DNA from: Serpentinimonas barnesii
GTDB taxonomy: Bacteria > Pseudomonadota > Gammaproteobacteria > Burkholderiales > Burkholderiaceae_C
Direction: 5' to 3'
Length of the DNA stretch: 64,000 nucleotides
NCBI RefSeq assembly: GCF_000696225.1
Contig: NZ_BAWN01000008.1
Location: 38,103 to 102,102 of the forward strand
Positions 30,963-40,340 of this stretch are shown piece after piece (positions within the stretch are counted from its first letter, which is position 1; every line of letters begins with the position of its first letter). The translations under genes were made by a program, and so were the position numbers. Under the pieces are notes generated by a model, which saw nothing but the letters and a program-made list of their open reading frames with translations, made no database searches and had not been told where the DNA came from.

Positions 30963-31129
30963 AATTTTGTGAGCGCTGCAAGGGCCGGTTCAACTTCCCC
31001 CTGCTGCCCCCCGCATCCCCAGTATGCCACGCAACTCATTGATTTGAATGGCTCTTGATCGGCTGCCTGTTTTCTGGGCAGTGCAATCAAGGCATTGATT
31101 TTCAAGGTCTTGGCGGCTCGATTCAAGGG

Positions 31130-31138
31130 CTATCCACA
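31130..31138 (+). promoter_or_regulatory. DnaA box, one mismatch
   Basis: CTATCCACA, differing from the consensus only at the first base. It is in direct orientation, three bases before the next box. Confidence 0.5.
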
Positions 31139-31141
31139 AAG

Positions 31142-31150
31142 TTATCCACA
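31142..31150 (+). promoter_or_regulatory. DnaA box
   Basis: TTATCCACA, the highest-affinity form of the box in E. coli, about 60 bases before the priA ATG. Confidence 0.6.
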
Positions 31151-31212
31151 GAAGCGCTGAGCAACTGTTGCAACCCCAAGGGAATCAGAGACTTGGCCTC
31201 GTTTTCAACGCC

Positions 31213-33384
31213 ATGACTGAACTGTCGCCGCCAATTGCAGCTTGTTGGGTCGAGGTGGTGCTGGCTACCCCGGCCCACAGTGGGCTGGGCGATAGCCTGA
31301 GCTACTGGAGCCCGGAGCGGCTGCAGGAGGGGGCTTTGGTGCGCGTGCCCTTGGGGGCGCGCGAGCTGCTGGGGATCGTTTGGCGGGTGCGCTTGCAGCC
31401 ACCCGAGGGCTTGCTGCCCGACTCCCTGCGGCCTGTGCTGGAAACCTTTGCGGCCTTGCCGCCCTTGTCGGCCAATTGGCGTGTGCTGCTCGAGTTTGCT
31501 GCCCGTTACTATCAGCGCGCGCTGGGTGAGGTGGCGCTGGCGGCGTTGCCGCCCCAGTTGCGCGAGCTCGACGCCGCCGCCTTGCAGCGGCGCTTGAAGA
31601 AGCTGGAGGGTGCCGGCTTTAAAGTGGGCGCGGCCCCGGGTGGCGGCCCGGGCCCTGCTGCGTTGGAGCCCAGCCCGGCCCCGTCTTGGGCCGCTCCCAT
31701 GCCCGACTTGAGCCCCGAGCAGGCCGCCGTGTTGGCCGCGCTGGAGCAGGGCACGCAGCCGGTGCTGCTGTTTGGGGCCACCGGCAGCGGCAAGACCGAG
31801 GTCTATTTGCGCGCCGCGCAAACGCTGCTGCAGCGCGACCCGCAGGCGCAGGCGCTGGTGCTGGTGCCCGAGATCAACCTGACGCCGCAACTGGAGGCGC
31901 GCTTTTGTGAGCGCTTTGGCGCGCACACGGTGGCCTCCTTGCACAGCGGCCTGACCCCGGCGCAGCGGCTGCGCCACTGGCTGGCGGCGCACAGCGGACA
32001 GGCGCGCATCGTGCTGGGCACGCGCATGGCCATCTTTGCCAGCCTGCCGCGCTTGCGCCTGATCGTGGTCGATGAAGAGCACGACCCGAGCTACAAAAGC
32101 CAGGACGGCGCCCGGTATTCGGCGCGCGATCTGGCGGTGTATCGGGCGCAGCTTGAATCGCGCACGGCGCGCTGCCAGGTCATCTTGGGCTCGGCCACGC
32201 CGGCGCTGGAAAGCTGGCACGCCGCCGAGCAGGGGCGCTACCAGCGACTGCATATGCCTGGGCGAATCGCCGGGGCGGTGCTGCCTAGGCTGCGTTTGCT
32301 GGACTTGAACCAGCAGCCCAAGCAGTGCCTGATCGCCCCGCCGCTGCTGGCGGCGCTGGCCGAACGGGCCGCGCGCGGCGAGCAAAGCCTGGTGCTGCTG
32401 AACCGGCGCGGCTATGCCCCGGTGCTGGCCTGCCACGCCTGCGGCTGGAAGAGCGACTGCCCGCACTGCAGCGCGCACGCCGTGTTTCACAAGATCGACC
32501 GCAGCCTGCGCTGCCACCACTGCGGCCACGCCAGCCACGTGCCACGCGCCTGCCCCGCATGCGGCAACCTCGACATCGCCCCGGTTGGGCGCGGCACCGA
32601 GCAAGTGGAGGAACACCTGGCTGAGCTGCTGGCCGAGGCGCGCCGCCCCGACGGCGGCCCGGTGCGGGTGGCGCGGCTGGACGCTGACAGCACGCGCGCC
32701 AAGGGCAGCCTGCACCAGCGCCTGAGCCAAATGCACGAGGGCGAGGTGGATGTGCTGGTGGGCACCCAGATGGTGGCCAAGGGGCACGACTTTAGGCGCA
32801 TCACGCTGGTGGCGGGCCTGAATGTGGACAGCGGCTTGTTCTCCAGCGACTATCGCGCCCCCGAGCGCCTGTTTGCGCTGCTGCTGCAAGCCGCTGGGCG
32901 CGCCGGGCGCGACGCCGCTTTCGTGGCCGCGCAGCAGGCCGCGGTGGAACTGTGGGTGCAGACCTGGTACCCGCAGCACCCGCTGTTTGCGGCGCTGGCG
33001 CGCCACGACTACCCGGCCTTTGCGGCGCAGCAACTGCGCGAGCGCGCCAGCGCCCAGATGCCACCCTTTAGCTTTCAGGCGCTGCTGCGCGCCGAAGCCC
33101 GCAGCCAAGCCACGGCGCAGGCGTGGTTGCAAGCGGCCCAGGCCGCCGCGCAAGCCGCAGATCTGCCCGGCTTGGCGCAGCTCACGCTCTACCCGCCGCT
33201 GCCGCTCACGGTGCAGCGCGTGGCCGGCGTCGAGCGCGCCCAGATGCTGCTCGAGAGCCCCTCACGCCCGGCGCTGCAAGCATTCCTGCAGGCCTGGCAG
33301 CCGCTGCTGCACGCGCTGCGCCGCCAGCCCGCCGGGCGCGGCCTGCTGCGCTGGGCCATCGACGTGGATCCGGTCAGCCTGTAG
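31213..33384 (+). CDS. priA: Primosomal protein N' (replication restart helicase PriA)
   Basis: Recognises stalled forks and reloads the replisome. It has 723 residues: N-terminal DNA-binding domains (about 1-170), superfamily 2 helicase core with Walker A GATGSGKTE (Lys194) and Walker B VVDEEHDPSYK (Asp287), and an inserted zinc domain with eight cysteines in four CxxC pairs (about residues 405-455: CHAC, CPHC, CHHC, CPAC). ATG 31213 was chosen over ATG-like upstream codons because conservation starts with PPIAACWVEVVLATP. It is convergent with the next gene. Confidence 0.96.
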   Translation: MTELSPPIAACWVEVVLATPAHSGLGDSLSYWSPERLQEGALVRVPLGARELLGIVWRVRLQPPEGLLPDSLRPVLETFAALPPLSANWRVLLEFAARYYQRALGEVALAALPPQLRELDAAALQRRLKKLEGAGFKVGAAPGGGPGPAALEPSPAPSWAAPMPDLSPEQAAVLAALEQGTQPVLLFGATGSGKTEVYLRAAQTLLQRDPQAQALVLVPEINLTPQLEARFCERFGAHTVASLHSGLTPAQRLRHWLAAHSGQARIVLGTRMAIFASLPRLRLIVVDEEHDPSYKSQDGARYSARDLAVYRAQLESRTARCQVILGSATPALESWHAAEQGRYQRLHMPGRIAGAVLPRLRLLDLNQQPKQCLIAPPLLAALAERAARGEQSLVLLNRRGYAPVLACHACGWKSDCPHCSAHAVFHKIDRSLRCHHCGHASHVPRACPACGNLDIAPVGRGTEQVEEHLAELLAEARRPDGGPVRVARLDADSTRAKGSLHQRLSQMHEGEVDVLVGTQMVAKGHDFRRITLVAGLNVDSGLFSSDYRAPERLFALLLQAAGRAGRDAAFVAAQQAAVELWVQTWYPQHPLFAALARHDYPAFAAQQLRERASAQMPPFSFQALLRAEARSQATAQAWLQAAQAAAQAADLPGLAQLTLYPPLPLTVQRVAGVERAQMLLESPSRPALQAFLQAWQPLLHALRRQPAGRGLLRWAIDVDPVSL

Positions 33385-33406
33385 CCGCACCGGCGCCCTA
33401 CGGGCT
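33376..33406. terminator. Hairpin spanning the priA and AEC-transporter stops
   Basis: AGCCTGTAG (33376-33384) pairs with CTACGGGCT (33398-33406) with one G-T wobble, around a 13-base loop. Each arm contains one of the two convergent TAG stops. It has no T run and is less convincing than the metH hairpin. Confidence 0.4.
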
Positions 33407-34390
33407 GGCCGGCCCCAGCCACGCCACCGCCGCCGCAAAGCTGAGAAACGAGAGCGCGGTCGAGAGCAAGATGATGCGCGCGATGCGCCCACTGTCGGCC
33501 CCGAAGCGCTCGGCCAGCAGCACCACGTTGCTGGCGCTGGGCAAGGCGGCCACCAGCACCATCACCGTCAGGGCAAAGGGGTCAAGCGCTAGGCCCAGCG
33601 CAATCGCCCCCGTGCCCGCCAGCCACACCAGCAGCGGGTGCAGCAGCAGCTTGAGCAAGGCCAGTTGCAGCGGCTCGACCAGCGCTTGCCACGGTCCCTG
33701 CGTGGGTTGCGCCTGCTGCACCGCAGCCGACTGCAGATACGCCCGCGCCAGAACGGCGCCCAAGGTGAACAGCGCCACCGGAGTCGCCGCATCGGCCAGC
33801 AGCCACACCGTTTGCTGCAGCGGACCCGGCAACTGCACGCTGTAGGCCGAAGCCAGTGCGCCGAGCACGATCGCCCACGGCATCGGGTTGGCCAGCACCC
33901 CGCGCAGCGCCTGCCCGGCTGCCGCCAGCGCCCCGCCAGCCTGCCCGCCCAGGCGCGAGAGCGCTATGCACAGCGAGCTGGTGAGCACCATGTCAACCAC
34001 GATCAGCACCATCACCGTGCCCACGCTATGCGGCCCCAGCAGCGTGGCCAGGAGCGGCACGCCCATGAAGCCGGTGTTGGGGAAGGCCACCACCAGCGCG
34101 CCAAAGGCGGCGTCGTTCCAGCCCAAGCCGCGCCGGCGCGACAGCCACACCACCAGCGCCACCAGCAGCAGCGCCACCAGCAGATAGACGCCAAACACCG
34201 CCGTGTCCAGCAGTTGCGCAATGGGTGTGGTGGAGCCAAAGCGAAACAGCAGCGCCGGCAGGGCGAAATAGAGCACGAAGGCGTTCAGCCCCGGAATCGC
34301 CTGCAGGGCCAGCCAGCCCCGGCGCGTGGCGGCGTAACCGGCCAGCACCAAGGCAAAAAAGGGAAAGGTGACGAGCAAAATGTCAAACAC
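33398..34390 (-). CDS. AEC-family (auxin efflux carrier-like) transporter
   Basis: Inner-membrane carrier of 330 residues with about ten hydrophobic segments arranged as two halves. The N-terminal pattern FPFFALVLAGYAATRRGWL and AFPNTGFMGVPLLATLLG (a substrate-site region in the family) identify it. Bacterial members move malate, malonate or other carboxylates; the substrate cannot be named here. It is monocistronic. The 244 bases upstream, shared with rep, hold repeat elements. Confidence 0.88.
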   Translation of the reverse strand: MFDILLVTFPFFALVLAGYAATRRGWLALQAIPGLNAFVLYFALPALLFRFGSTTPIAQLLDTAVFGVYLLVALLLVALVVWLSRRRGLGWNDAAFGALVVAFPNTGFMGVPLLATLLGPHSVGTVMVLIVVDMVLTSSLCIALSRLGGQAGGALAAAGQALRGVLANPMPWAIVLGALASAYSVQLPGPLQQTVWLLADAATPVALFTLGAVLARAYLQSAAVQQAQPTQGPWQALVEPLQLALLKLLLHPLLVWLAGTGAIALGLALDPFALTVMVLVAALPSASNVVLLAERFGADSGRIARIILLSTALSFLSFAAAVAWLGPASP

Positions 34391-34434
34391 GCGGCTGATT
34401 GTCGCTGCAAGTCGCGGTGCTTGGTGCTTGGTTG

Positions 34435-34460
34435 CCCTTCGACAAGCTCAGGGCGAACGG
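34435..34460. repeat. Dispersed REP-like intergenic element
   Basis: CCCTTCGACAAGCTCAGGGC followed by GAACGG. From general experience this motif is scattered between genes in many proteobacterial genomes. CCCT/AGGG can form a short hairpin. One copy is seen in this window. Confidence 0.5.
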
Positions 34461-34504
34461 ATCCAGGGTTGGACTGAGCAGCTTGGTGCGCCGATGCTGA
34501 TGCC

Positions 34505-34540
34505 GGGGCTGGGGCTGGGGCTGGGGCTGGGGCTGGGGCG
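34505..34540 (+). repeat. GGGGCT hexanucleotide repeat (G-quadruplex-prone)
   Basis: Five exact tandem copies of GGGGCT (34505-34534) are followed by GGGGCG (34535-34540). This gives six runs of four G separated by two bases on the plus strand, a textbook pattern for a stable G-quadruplex. It lies about 95 bases before rep and just upstream of a -10-like CATAAT (34583-34588). The copy number could vary by slippage. Confidence 0.85.
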
Positions 34541-34634
34541 CATATGATCGCCGCTCTTGCCTGTCCGCCCTGCGGGCTCACCCATAATCCGCTTCCGCTG
34601 CCAGCTTCACGCACCCCGCCACCCCGCCCACCCC

Positions 34635-36734
34635 ATGTCCTCCGGCCTCAACCCCGCCCAACTCCAGGCCGTCGCGCACCACGGCGGCCCGTGCTTGGTG
34701 CTGGCCGGGGCCGGTTCGGGCAAGACGCGCGTGATTACGCACAAGATCGCGCGCCTGATCCAGCACGGGCTGGCGCCGGAGCGCATCGCCGCCATCACTT
34801 TCACCAACAAGGCCGCCGCCGAAATGCGCGAGCGCGCCCGGGCGCTGGCCGGCCGTGCCGCGCAGCAGGTGCTGATCTGCACCTTTCATGCGCTCGGGGT
34901 GCGGCTGCTGCGCCAAGACGGGGCGGTGCTGGGCCTCAAGCCCCAGTTCTCGATCCTCGACAGCGACGACGTGGCCTCGCTGCTCAAAGACTGCGGTGCC
35001 AGCACCGATTCGGTCACGGCGCGCCACTGGCAGTGGACCATCAGCGGCTGGAAAAACGCCGGCCTCGATGCCGCGCAGGCGCTGGCCCAGGCCAGCGACG
35101 AGGCGCAGCGCCAGATCGCCCTCGTCATGGCCAAGTACCAGGAGCGGCTGGCGGCCTACCAGAGCGTGGATTTCGATGATTTGATCGGCCTGCCGCTGCT
35201 GCTGCTGCAGCGCCACCCCGAGGTGCGCGCGCGCTGGCAGGCCCAACTCGGCCACGTGCTGATCGACGAATACCAGGACACCAACGCCACCCAGTACGAG
35301 CTGCTCAAGCTGCTGGTGGGTGCGCGCGCGCACTTCACCGCCGTGGGCGACGACGACCAATCCATCTACGGTTGGCGCGGCGCCACGCTGGACAACCTCA
35401 AGCGCCTGCCGCAGGATTTTCCGGCGCTGCAAGTGATCAAGCTGGAGCAAAACTACCGCTCCACCGGCGCCATCTTGCGCGCCGCCAACCACGTCATCGC
35501 CCCCAACCCCAAGCTCTACCCCAAGCGGCTCTGGAGCGATCTGGGCGAGGGCGAGCCGGTGCGGGTGCAAGCCTGCGACCACGAGGAACACGAGGCCGAG
35601 CGCGTGGTGGCGCGCATCCAGAGCCTGCGCGGCCCGGCATCCGACAGCCTGCACAAGGCTTACAAAGACTTTGCCGTGCTCTACCGCGCCAACCACCAGT
35701 CGCGCCCGATCGAAACCGCCTTGCGCAAGGCGCAGATTCCGTATCAGGTGTCGGGCGGCACCGGCTTTTTTGAGCGAGCCGAAATCAAAGACCTGTGCGC
35801 CTGGCTGCGCCTGCTGGCCAACCCCGACGACGACCCGGCCTTCCTGCGCGCCGCCACCGCACCCAAGCGCGGCATCGGGCACCAGACGCTGCAGCAGCTC
35901 GGCGCCTTTGCCAGCCAGTACAAGCTCAGCCTCTACGAAGCCCTGTTTGCGCACTCGCTGGGGGCGGCGGTGGGCGCGCGCGCCATCGCCACCTTGCACG
36001 AATTCGGGCGCTGCCTGTCCGATTTGCAATACCGCGCCCGCCACTGCCACGGCCAAGAGGCGGCGACGGCCTTGTTGGCCGACTGGCTGCAAGGCATAGG
36101 CTACCAGCAGCACCTGCTCGACCACGCCGACAGCCCGCAGCAAGGCAGCGCGCGCTGGAGCAACGTGCTCGATTTTTGCGACTGGATGGCGCAGCGCTGC
36201 GCCACCCCAGTGTCAGAAAACGAAGCCCCGAGCAGCGCCAGCGCCGCCAAGGGTGCCAAGCAGCGCGCGCAGCAAACCTTGCTCGACGTGGCGCAGACCG
36301 TGGCCCTCATCACCACCTTGCAAGAGCGCCAGCAAGAGCAGGACGTGGTCACGCTCTCGACCCTGCACGCCGCCAAGGGGCTGGAGTGGCCGCATGTGCA
36401 GCTGGTGGGCGTTAACGAAGGGCTGCTGCCCATGCGCCCTGAAGACGACGACGCCGCCGCGCTGGCGCTGCGCCTAGAGGAAGAGCGGCGCCTGATGTAT
36501 GTGGGCATCACGCGCGCCCAGCACACCCTGGTGGTGAGCTGGCTCAAGCGGCGCAAAAAGGGGCGCGAAACGGTGCCAGCGCAGCCCAGTCGCTTTATTG
36601 CCGAGATGCAGCTCGACGCCGCCAGCGCACGCGAAGACCCGCGCGCCAAGCTGCGCGCGCTGCGCGCCGAGTTCGCCCTGCGCGCCCAAGCGCCAGCCAG
36701 CGCCAGCGCCGCCCAGCCGCCGGCGCCTACCTAG
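34635..36734 (+). CDS. rep: ATP-dependent DNA helicase Rep
   Basis: 3'-5' superfamily 1 helicase that clears proteins ahead of the replication fork. It has 699 residues: Q-motif GLNPAQLQAV, Walker A AGAGSGKT (Lys30), Walker B DEYQDTN (Asp211), motif III GDDDQSIYGWRGA, and motif VI YVGITRAQHTL. YRANHQSRPIETAL followed by SGGTGFFERAEIKDL is closer to Rep than to UvrD. The C-terminal tail is Ala/Pro-rich. ATG 34635 is chosen; upstream codons in frame precede the conserved region. Confidence 0.94.
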   Translation: MSSGLNPAQLQAVAHHGGPCLVLAGAGSGKTRVITHKIARLIQHGLAPERIAAITFTNKAAAEMRERARALAGRAAQQVLICTFHALGVRLLRQDGAVLGLKPQFSILDSDDVASLLKDCGASTDSVTARHWQWTISGWKNAGLDAAQALAQASDEAQRQIALVMAKYQERLAAYQSVDFDDLIGLPLLLLQRHPEVRARWQAQLGHVLIDEYQDTNATQYELLKLLVGARAHFTAVGDDDQSIYGWRGATLDNLKRLPQDFPALQVIKLEQNYRSTGAILRAANHVIAPNPKLYPKRLWSDLGEGEPVRVQACDHEEHEAERVVARIQSLRGPASDSLHKAYKDFAVLYRANHQSRPIETALRKAQIPYQVSGGTGFFERAEIKDLCAWLRLLANPDDDPAFLRAATAPKRGIGHQTLQQLGAFASQYKLSLYEALFAHSLGAAVGARAIATLHEFGRCLSDLQYRARHCHGQEAATALLADWLQGIGYQQHLLDHADSPQQGSARWSNVLDFCDWMAQRCATPVSENEAPSSASAAKGAKQRAQQTLLDVAQTVALITTLQERQQEQDVVTLSTLHAAKGLEWPHVQLVGVNEGLLPMRPEDDDAAALALRLEEERRLMYVGITRAQHTLVVSWLKRRKKGRETVPAQPSRFIAEMQLDAASAREDPRAKLRALRAEFALRAQAPASASAAQPPAPT

Positions 36735-36838
36735 GCAGACTCTGCTATATCCGTGCCATGAACCAAGGGGTACAACCGATAGCAAGCGCAGCAAAGCCTG
36801 ACTAAAATAACCCGCGTCTTCAATTTTGCACACCCGCC

Positions 36839-37357
36839 ATGAAAATTTTTATCACCCAGTGCGTTCGATTTTGTGTGGGTTTGAGCTTGCTGGCGGCCAG
36901 TGCGCTGCCCGCGCTGGCCTTGGAGCGGCCGCGCGAGCGGGTGGTGCTGACCATCACCGGGCAGATAGCCGTGAGCAACCAGGGCGGGGCGGCGGTGTTC
37001 GACATGGCCATGCTCGAAGCCCTGCCGCAGCACCGCTTTGCCACCCGCACCCCGTGGGAGCCGGGCGTGGTGCGCTTCAGCGGCCCGCTGCTGCGCGACG
37101 TGCTGGCGCTGGTGCAGGCGCGCGGCCAGCGGCTGCATGCCACCGCCCTCAACGACTACCGCATCACCATCCCGCTGCAAGATGCGCGCGACTTCGACGT
37201 CATCATTGCCACGCGCATGAACGAGCAGCCGATGCCCGTGCGCACGCGCGGCCCCTTGTTTGTGATCTACCCCTTTGACTCCGATCCGCAGTTGCAAAAT
37301 CCGCGTTTTTACGAGCGCTCGATCTGGCAACTGCGGTCGATCGAAGTCATCGAATGA
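36839..37357 (+). CDS. Periplasmic sulfite-oxidase-fold-like protein without the Mo-binding cysteine
   Basis: The 172 residues start with a signal peptide (about 1-27, ending ALPALA). The mature part ([20 protein letters not shown], then [20 protein letters not shown] and [13 protein letters not shown]) resembles the molybdopterin-dependent oxidoreductase/sulfite oxidase fold, which these proteins are commonly named for. The mature protein has no cysteine at all, so it cannot coordinate molybdenum in the usual way and is probably not an enzyme. Its stop overlaps the ATG of a hybrid histidine kinase (ATGA), suggesting a ligand-binding partner of that sensor. That role is inference. Confidence 0.78.
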   Translation: MKIFITQCVRFCVGLSLLAASALPALALERPRERVVLTITGQIAVSNQGGAAVFDMAMLEALPQHRFATRTPWEPGVVRFSGPLLRDVLALVQARGQRLHATALNDYRITIPLQDARDFDVIIATRMNEQPMPVRTRGPLFVIYPFDSDPQLQNPRFYERSIWQLRSIEVIE

Positions 37358-39210
37358 GCGTGGCGGCCGGTTTGGCAGGCCGTTCGGGCGGCCGTCGCTT
37401 CGTTTTTTGGCTGGCCCTGACCACATTCATCATGGCGGTCGGTTTGGCCGTCATGATGGCGGTTTTTGTGCGCCAAACCCAGGCGGTCGAAGACACCGCG
37501 CGCCTGCAGGCCGACTCCATCACCGCCCTGACGTTTCAACTTGAGCGCGAGTTTTTGCGGCTGCGCCATCAGCTCCACCTGAGCCTGGCGCAACCCGAGC
37601 AGGCGAACTGGGAACAGTTGCAACTGCGCTACGAGATTTTTGCCAGCCGCGTGGGGCTGTTACACGGCGGGGCCACCATCGACGTGCTGCGCCAGCGCCC
37701 CGAGTTTGACGCCACCGCCCCCCAGATCAAGGCCTTGTTGGAGCGCGCCGACCCCTTGCTCGCCGATCCGGCGCGCCACCCCGCCGAGCTGCACCAGGTG
37801 CTGCTCAATATGGAGGCGCTGGGCCCCGAGGTGCAGGCCCTGAGCCTAGCCGCCGACAGCCTCATGACGCACCTGATGCAAGACAAGCTGGCCCAAGTGC
37901 GGCAGCAGCAGCGCTGGCTCAATCTGCTGATGGGCTTGCAGGTGCTGCTGCTGCTGCTGGCCGCCGCTGGCTTGTGGCTGCGGCACGGGAGGCAGCAGCG
38001 TGAGCGCGCGCAGCTGGAGCGGCTCAACGCCGAGTTGCAAGGGGCCAAGACCGCTGCCGAGCAGGCCGATCGCGCCAAGAGCCTGTTTTTGGCCAATATG
38101 AGCCACGAATTGCGCACGCCACTCAATGGGGTGCTGGGCCTGCTCGATTTGTTGCTCGACGGCCCGCTGCCGCCGGCGCAGCGCGACCAACTGCACACGG
38201 CACGGCAATCGTCGGCGCATTTGTTGTCGATTTTGAACGATCTGCTGGATTTGTCGGCCTTGGACGCCGGGCAGATCAGGCTGCAGCCGGAGCCGGTCGA
38301 TGTGGCCGCGCTGGTGCAGCAGTGCCACCGCTCGCTGCGGGCCATGGGAGAGGGCAAGCAGCTGCAGCTGCCCCTGAGCTTGGGACCCGACTTGCCGCCG
38401 TGGGTGCTGACCGACCCGACCCGGGTGCGCCAGGTCGTGCTCAACCTGCTGGGCAATGCGATCAAGTTCACGCCCAGCGGAACGGTGGCCGTGGCGCTCG
38501 AGTGCCAGCGCCACGGCGCGCTGGCGCATTGGCGCCTGGTGGTGCGCGACACCGGGATCGGCATCGACCCCCAGCTGAAAGAGCAAATTTTTCACCGCTT
38601 TGCCCAAGTCGATCGCAGCAGCACCCGGCCTCAAGGTGGCAATGGCTTGGGGCTGGAGATTTCGCGCACGCTGGCGCGCCTGCTTGGGGGCGACATCGCG
38701 CTCGACAGCACGCCCGGGCAGGGCTCGGTGTTTTGCTTTCACTGGGTGGCCCCGGTGTGCGAGGCGGCGCAGGCCCCCGCTGCCGCCCCCGCCGAGGTCG
38801 GCGTCGGTACGCCCGCCACGGGCCGGGGCCGGCGCGTGCTGGTGGCGGAAGACCACCCGGTCAATCGCAAGTTTGTGGCGCTGTTGCTGGAACGCATGGG
38901 CTTGCAGCCGACCTTTGCCGAAAACGGGCTGCAAGCGCTCGAACTGGCCCAGCGGCACGATTTTGATTGGGTGCTGATGGACATCCACATGCCCGAGATG
39001 GATGGTTACGCCTGCACGCAAGCCATTCGCCAGTTGCCCGGTGCGCGCGGACTGGTGCCCATCATCGCCGTTTCGGCCGACGTCATGAACGGGGCCGAGG
39101 AACAGGCGCTGGCAGCCGGCATGGACGGGTTTTTAAGCAAACCGCTGCAGCGCCTAGCCCTTGAGCACACGCTGACGCGCCTGCTGGCCTGCCGCACAGC
39201 CAGGGGCTGA
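37354..39210 (+). CDS. Hybrid sensor histidine kinase/response regulator
   Basis: Membrane sensor of 618 residues. A first membrane segment (about 18-42), a periplasmic domain of roughly 140 residues with predicted helices, a second segment (about 190-207), a short coiled coil, HisKA with His251 ([12 protein letters not shown]), HATPase ([30 protein letters not shown]) and a C-terminal receiver with Asp543 ([11 protein letters not shown]) and the Lys in FLSKPL. There is no HAMP or PAS domain. No HPt or output protein is adjacent, so the phosphate must pass to an unlinked partner. It is coupled by ATGA overlap to the secreted protein upstream. Confidence 0.92.
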   Translation: MSVAAGLAGRSGGRRFVFWLALTTFIMAVGLAVMMAVFVRQTQAVEDTARLQADSITALTFQLEREFLRLRHQLHLSLAQPEQANWEQLQLRYEIFASRVGLLHGGATIDVLRQRPEFDATAPQIKALLERADPLLADPARHPAELHQVLLNMEALGPEVQALSLAADSLMTHLMQDKLAQVRQQQRWLNLLMGLQVLLLLLAAAGLWLRHGRQQRERAQLERLNAELQGAKTAAEQADRAKSLFLANMSHELRTPLNGVLGLLDLLLDGPLPPAQRDQLHTARQSSAHLLSILNDLLDLSALDAGQIRLQPEPVDVAALVQQCHRSLRAMGEGKQLQLPLSLGPDLPPWVLTDPTRVRQVVLNLLGNAIKFTPSGTVAVALECQRHGALAHWRLVVRDTGIGIDPQLKEQIFHRFAQVDRSSTRPQGGNGLGLEISRTLARLLGGDIALDSTPGQGSVFCFHWVAPVCEAAQAPAAAPAEVGVGTPATGRGRRVLVAEDHPVNRKFVALLLERMGLQPTFAENGLQALELAQRHDFDWVLMDIHMPEMDGYACTQAIRQLPGARGLVPIIAVSADVMNGAEEQALAAGMDGFLSKPLQRLALEHTLTRLLACRTARG

Positions 39211-39244
39211 CCCAATGAATGGTGTCGCAGCGCTTGGCCAGGTC

Positions 39245-39580
39245 TTACCAGCCCAGCGCCAGGCGCAGCGGTAAAAACACCGCCATGCCGCAGACGATGG
39301 TGCCCAGCACCCCGCCGCGCCAGAAAAACCAGGCCACCCCGGCGGCGGTGGCAAACAGGCGCGCATCCTGCCAAGTGTCGATCAACTGGCCTTGCGTCAT
39401 CACCACCTCGGGCGCCACCACGGCGGCCAAGGCGGCGATGGGGGCGTATTGCAGGCCGCGCTCGGCCCAGTGCGGCAGCTTCCAGTCGCGCTCGCTGAGG
39501 AAGAAAAAGCCGCGCGTGAGCACCGTCACCAGCGCCAGCGCGACGATGGCCAACAGGGTGCGCCAGTCGAGTTCAAACAC
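39245..39580 (-). CDS. azlD: AzlD-type branched-chain amino acid exporter subunit
   Basis: Small membrane protein of 111 residues with about four helices, which works with AzlC to export branched-chain amino acids or analogues. It contains the family pattern LVTVLTRGFFFLSERDWKLP and YAPIAALAAVVAPEV. The GTG start at 39580 overlaps the end of azlC by eight bases; an upstream start would extend deep into azlC. It is last gene of def-fmt-azlC-azlD. Confidence 0.88.
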   Translation of the reverse strand: MFELDWRTLLAIVALALVTVLTRGFFFLSERDWKLPHWAERGLQYAPIAALAAVVAPEVVMTQGQLIDTWQDARLFATAAGVAWFFWRGGVLGTIVCGMAVFLPLRLALGW

Positions 39581-40340
39581 GGGGCGGCTCCGGTGTCGGC
39601 CCCAAGCCGGTGGGGCCACGTGGCCCGCGCGGGCCGTGCGCTTCGAGGATCAGGCAAAAAGCCACCGCCGCCGCAATCGCCACCACGATGTTGAGCTTGA
39701 GCGGCAGCGCCCAGGCCGCCACCGCCGCCGCCCCGGCCACCCCGGCCGAGACCACGCGCAGCTTGGAGGTGGCGAGCGAACACCCTACGCCGATCAGCGC
39801 CAGTATGCCGGCAAAACCCAGCCCCCATTCGATCGGAATGGTGTGCGCCAGCACCACCCCGAGCAGGCTGGCCCCCATCCAACTGGCGTAGTTGACGCAG
39901 CAGTGTCCGGCCAGATAGGCTTGCTGGCGCTGTTTTTCTTCTAGGCTGTGGCCCACCTGGTGGTAGCGGCGGGCAAAGAAGACGTAGCTCAAGTCGCCCG
40001 TGAGGTAGCCGGTGAGCAGGCGCTGGCGCAGCGGCAGGTGCATCACGTAGGGCCGCAGGTGCGCCGAAAACACCACGAAACGCAGGTTGACGCAAAACGC
40101 CGCCGCCAGCACCACCCACAGCGGCGCACTGGCGCTCATCAGGGGCACCGCCGCCAGTTGCGCGCTGCCGGCATAGACCAGCAGCGTCATGAGCACCGCT
40201 TCGAGCTGGCTCAGGCCGGCCGTGACCATCGCCACCCCGGTCATCAGGCCCCAGGCCGCCACCCCAGCGGTGACGCTGGTCTGCTCGCGCATGCCCTCGG
40301 TGAACTCGGGCCAGCGGCGGAGGTCGGCGCGCCAAAACAT
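39573..40340 (-). CDS. azlC: AzlC-type branched-chain amino acid exporter, large subunit
   Basis: Membrane protein of 255 residues, AzlC/YgaZ family. The N-terminal helices (AAWGLMTGVAMVTAGLSQLE) and YAGSAQLAAVPLMSA are family features. The ATG overlaps the fmt stop by one base (TGATG read in the coding direction), and the end overlaps azlD. The link to the deformylase and formyltransferase genes is probably only co-transcription. Confidence 0.92.
   Translation of the reverse strand: MFWRADLRRWPEFTEGMREQTSVTAGVAAWGLMTGVAMVTAGLSQLEAVLMTLLVYAGSAQLAAVPLMSASAPLWVVLAAAFCVNLRFVVFSAHLRPYVMHLPLRQRLLTGYLTGDLSYVFFARRYHQVGHSLEEKQRQQAYLAGHCCVNYASWMGASLLGVVLAHTIPIEWGLGFAGILALIGVGCSLATSKLRVVSAGVAGAAAVAAWALPLKLNIVVAIAAAVAFCLILEAHGPRGPRGPTGLGPTPEPPRV

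Larger units (their letters stand above)
30882..31212. other. hemE-priA intergenic region with DnaA-box-like sites
   Basis: The longest gap in the window, at 331 bases. It has three sites matching the DnaA box TTATNCACA exactly or with one mismatch, all on the plus strand, and a comparatively AT-rich centre (about 31030-31110). Within it are the direct repeat CATTGATTT (31037-31045 and 31093-31101) and the inverted repeat AATCAA-GGCA-TTGATT (31085-31100). No open gene or RNA gene is evident. It must contain the priA promoter. Confidence 0.55.

Noticed and set aside
34421..34434. TTGGTGCTTGGTTG shared with the region near 58230
   Set aside because: A single short match of low complexity in two intergenic places is expected by chance and has no shared context.
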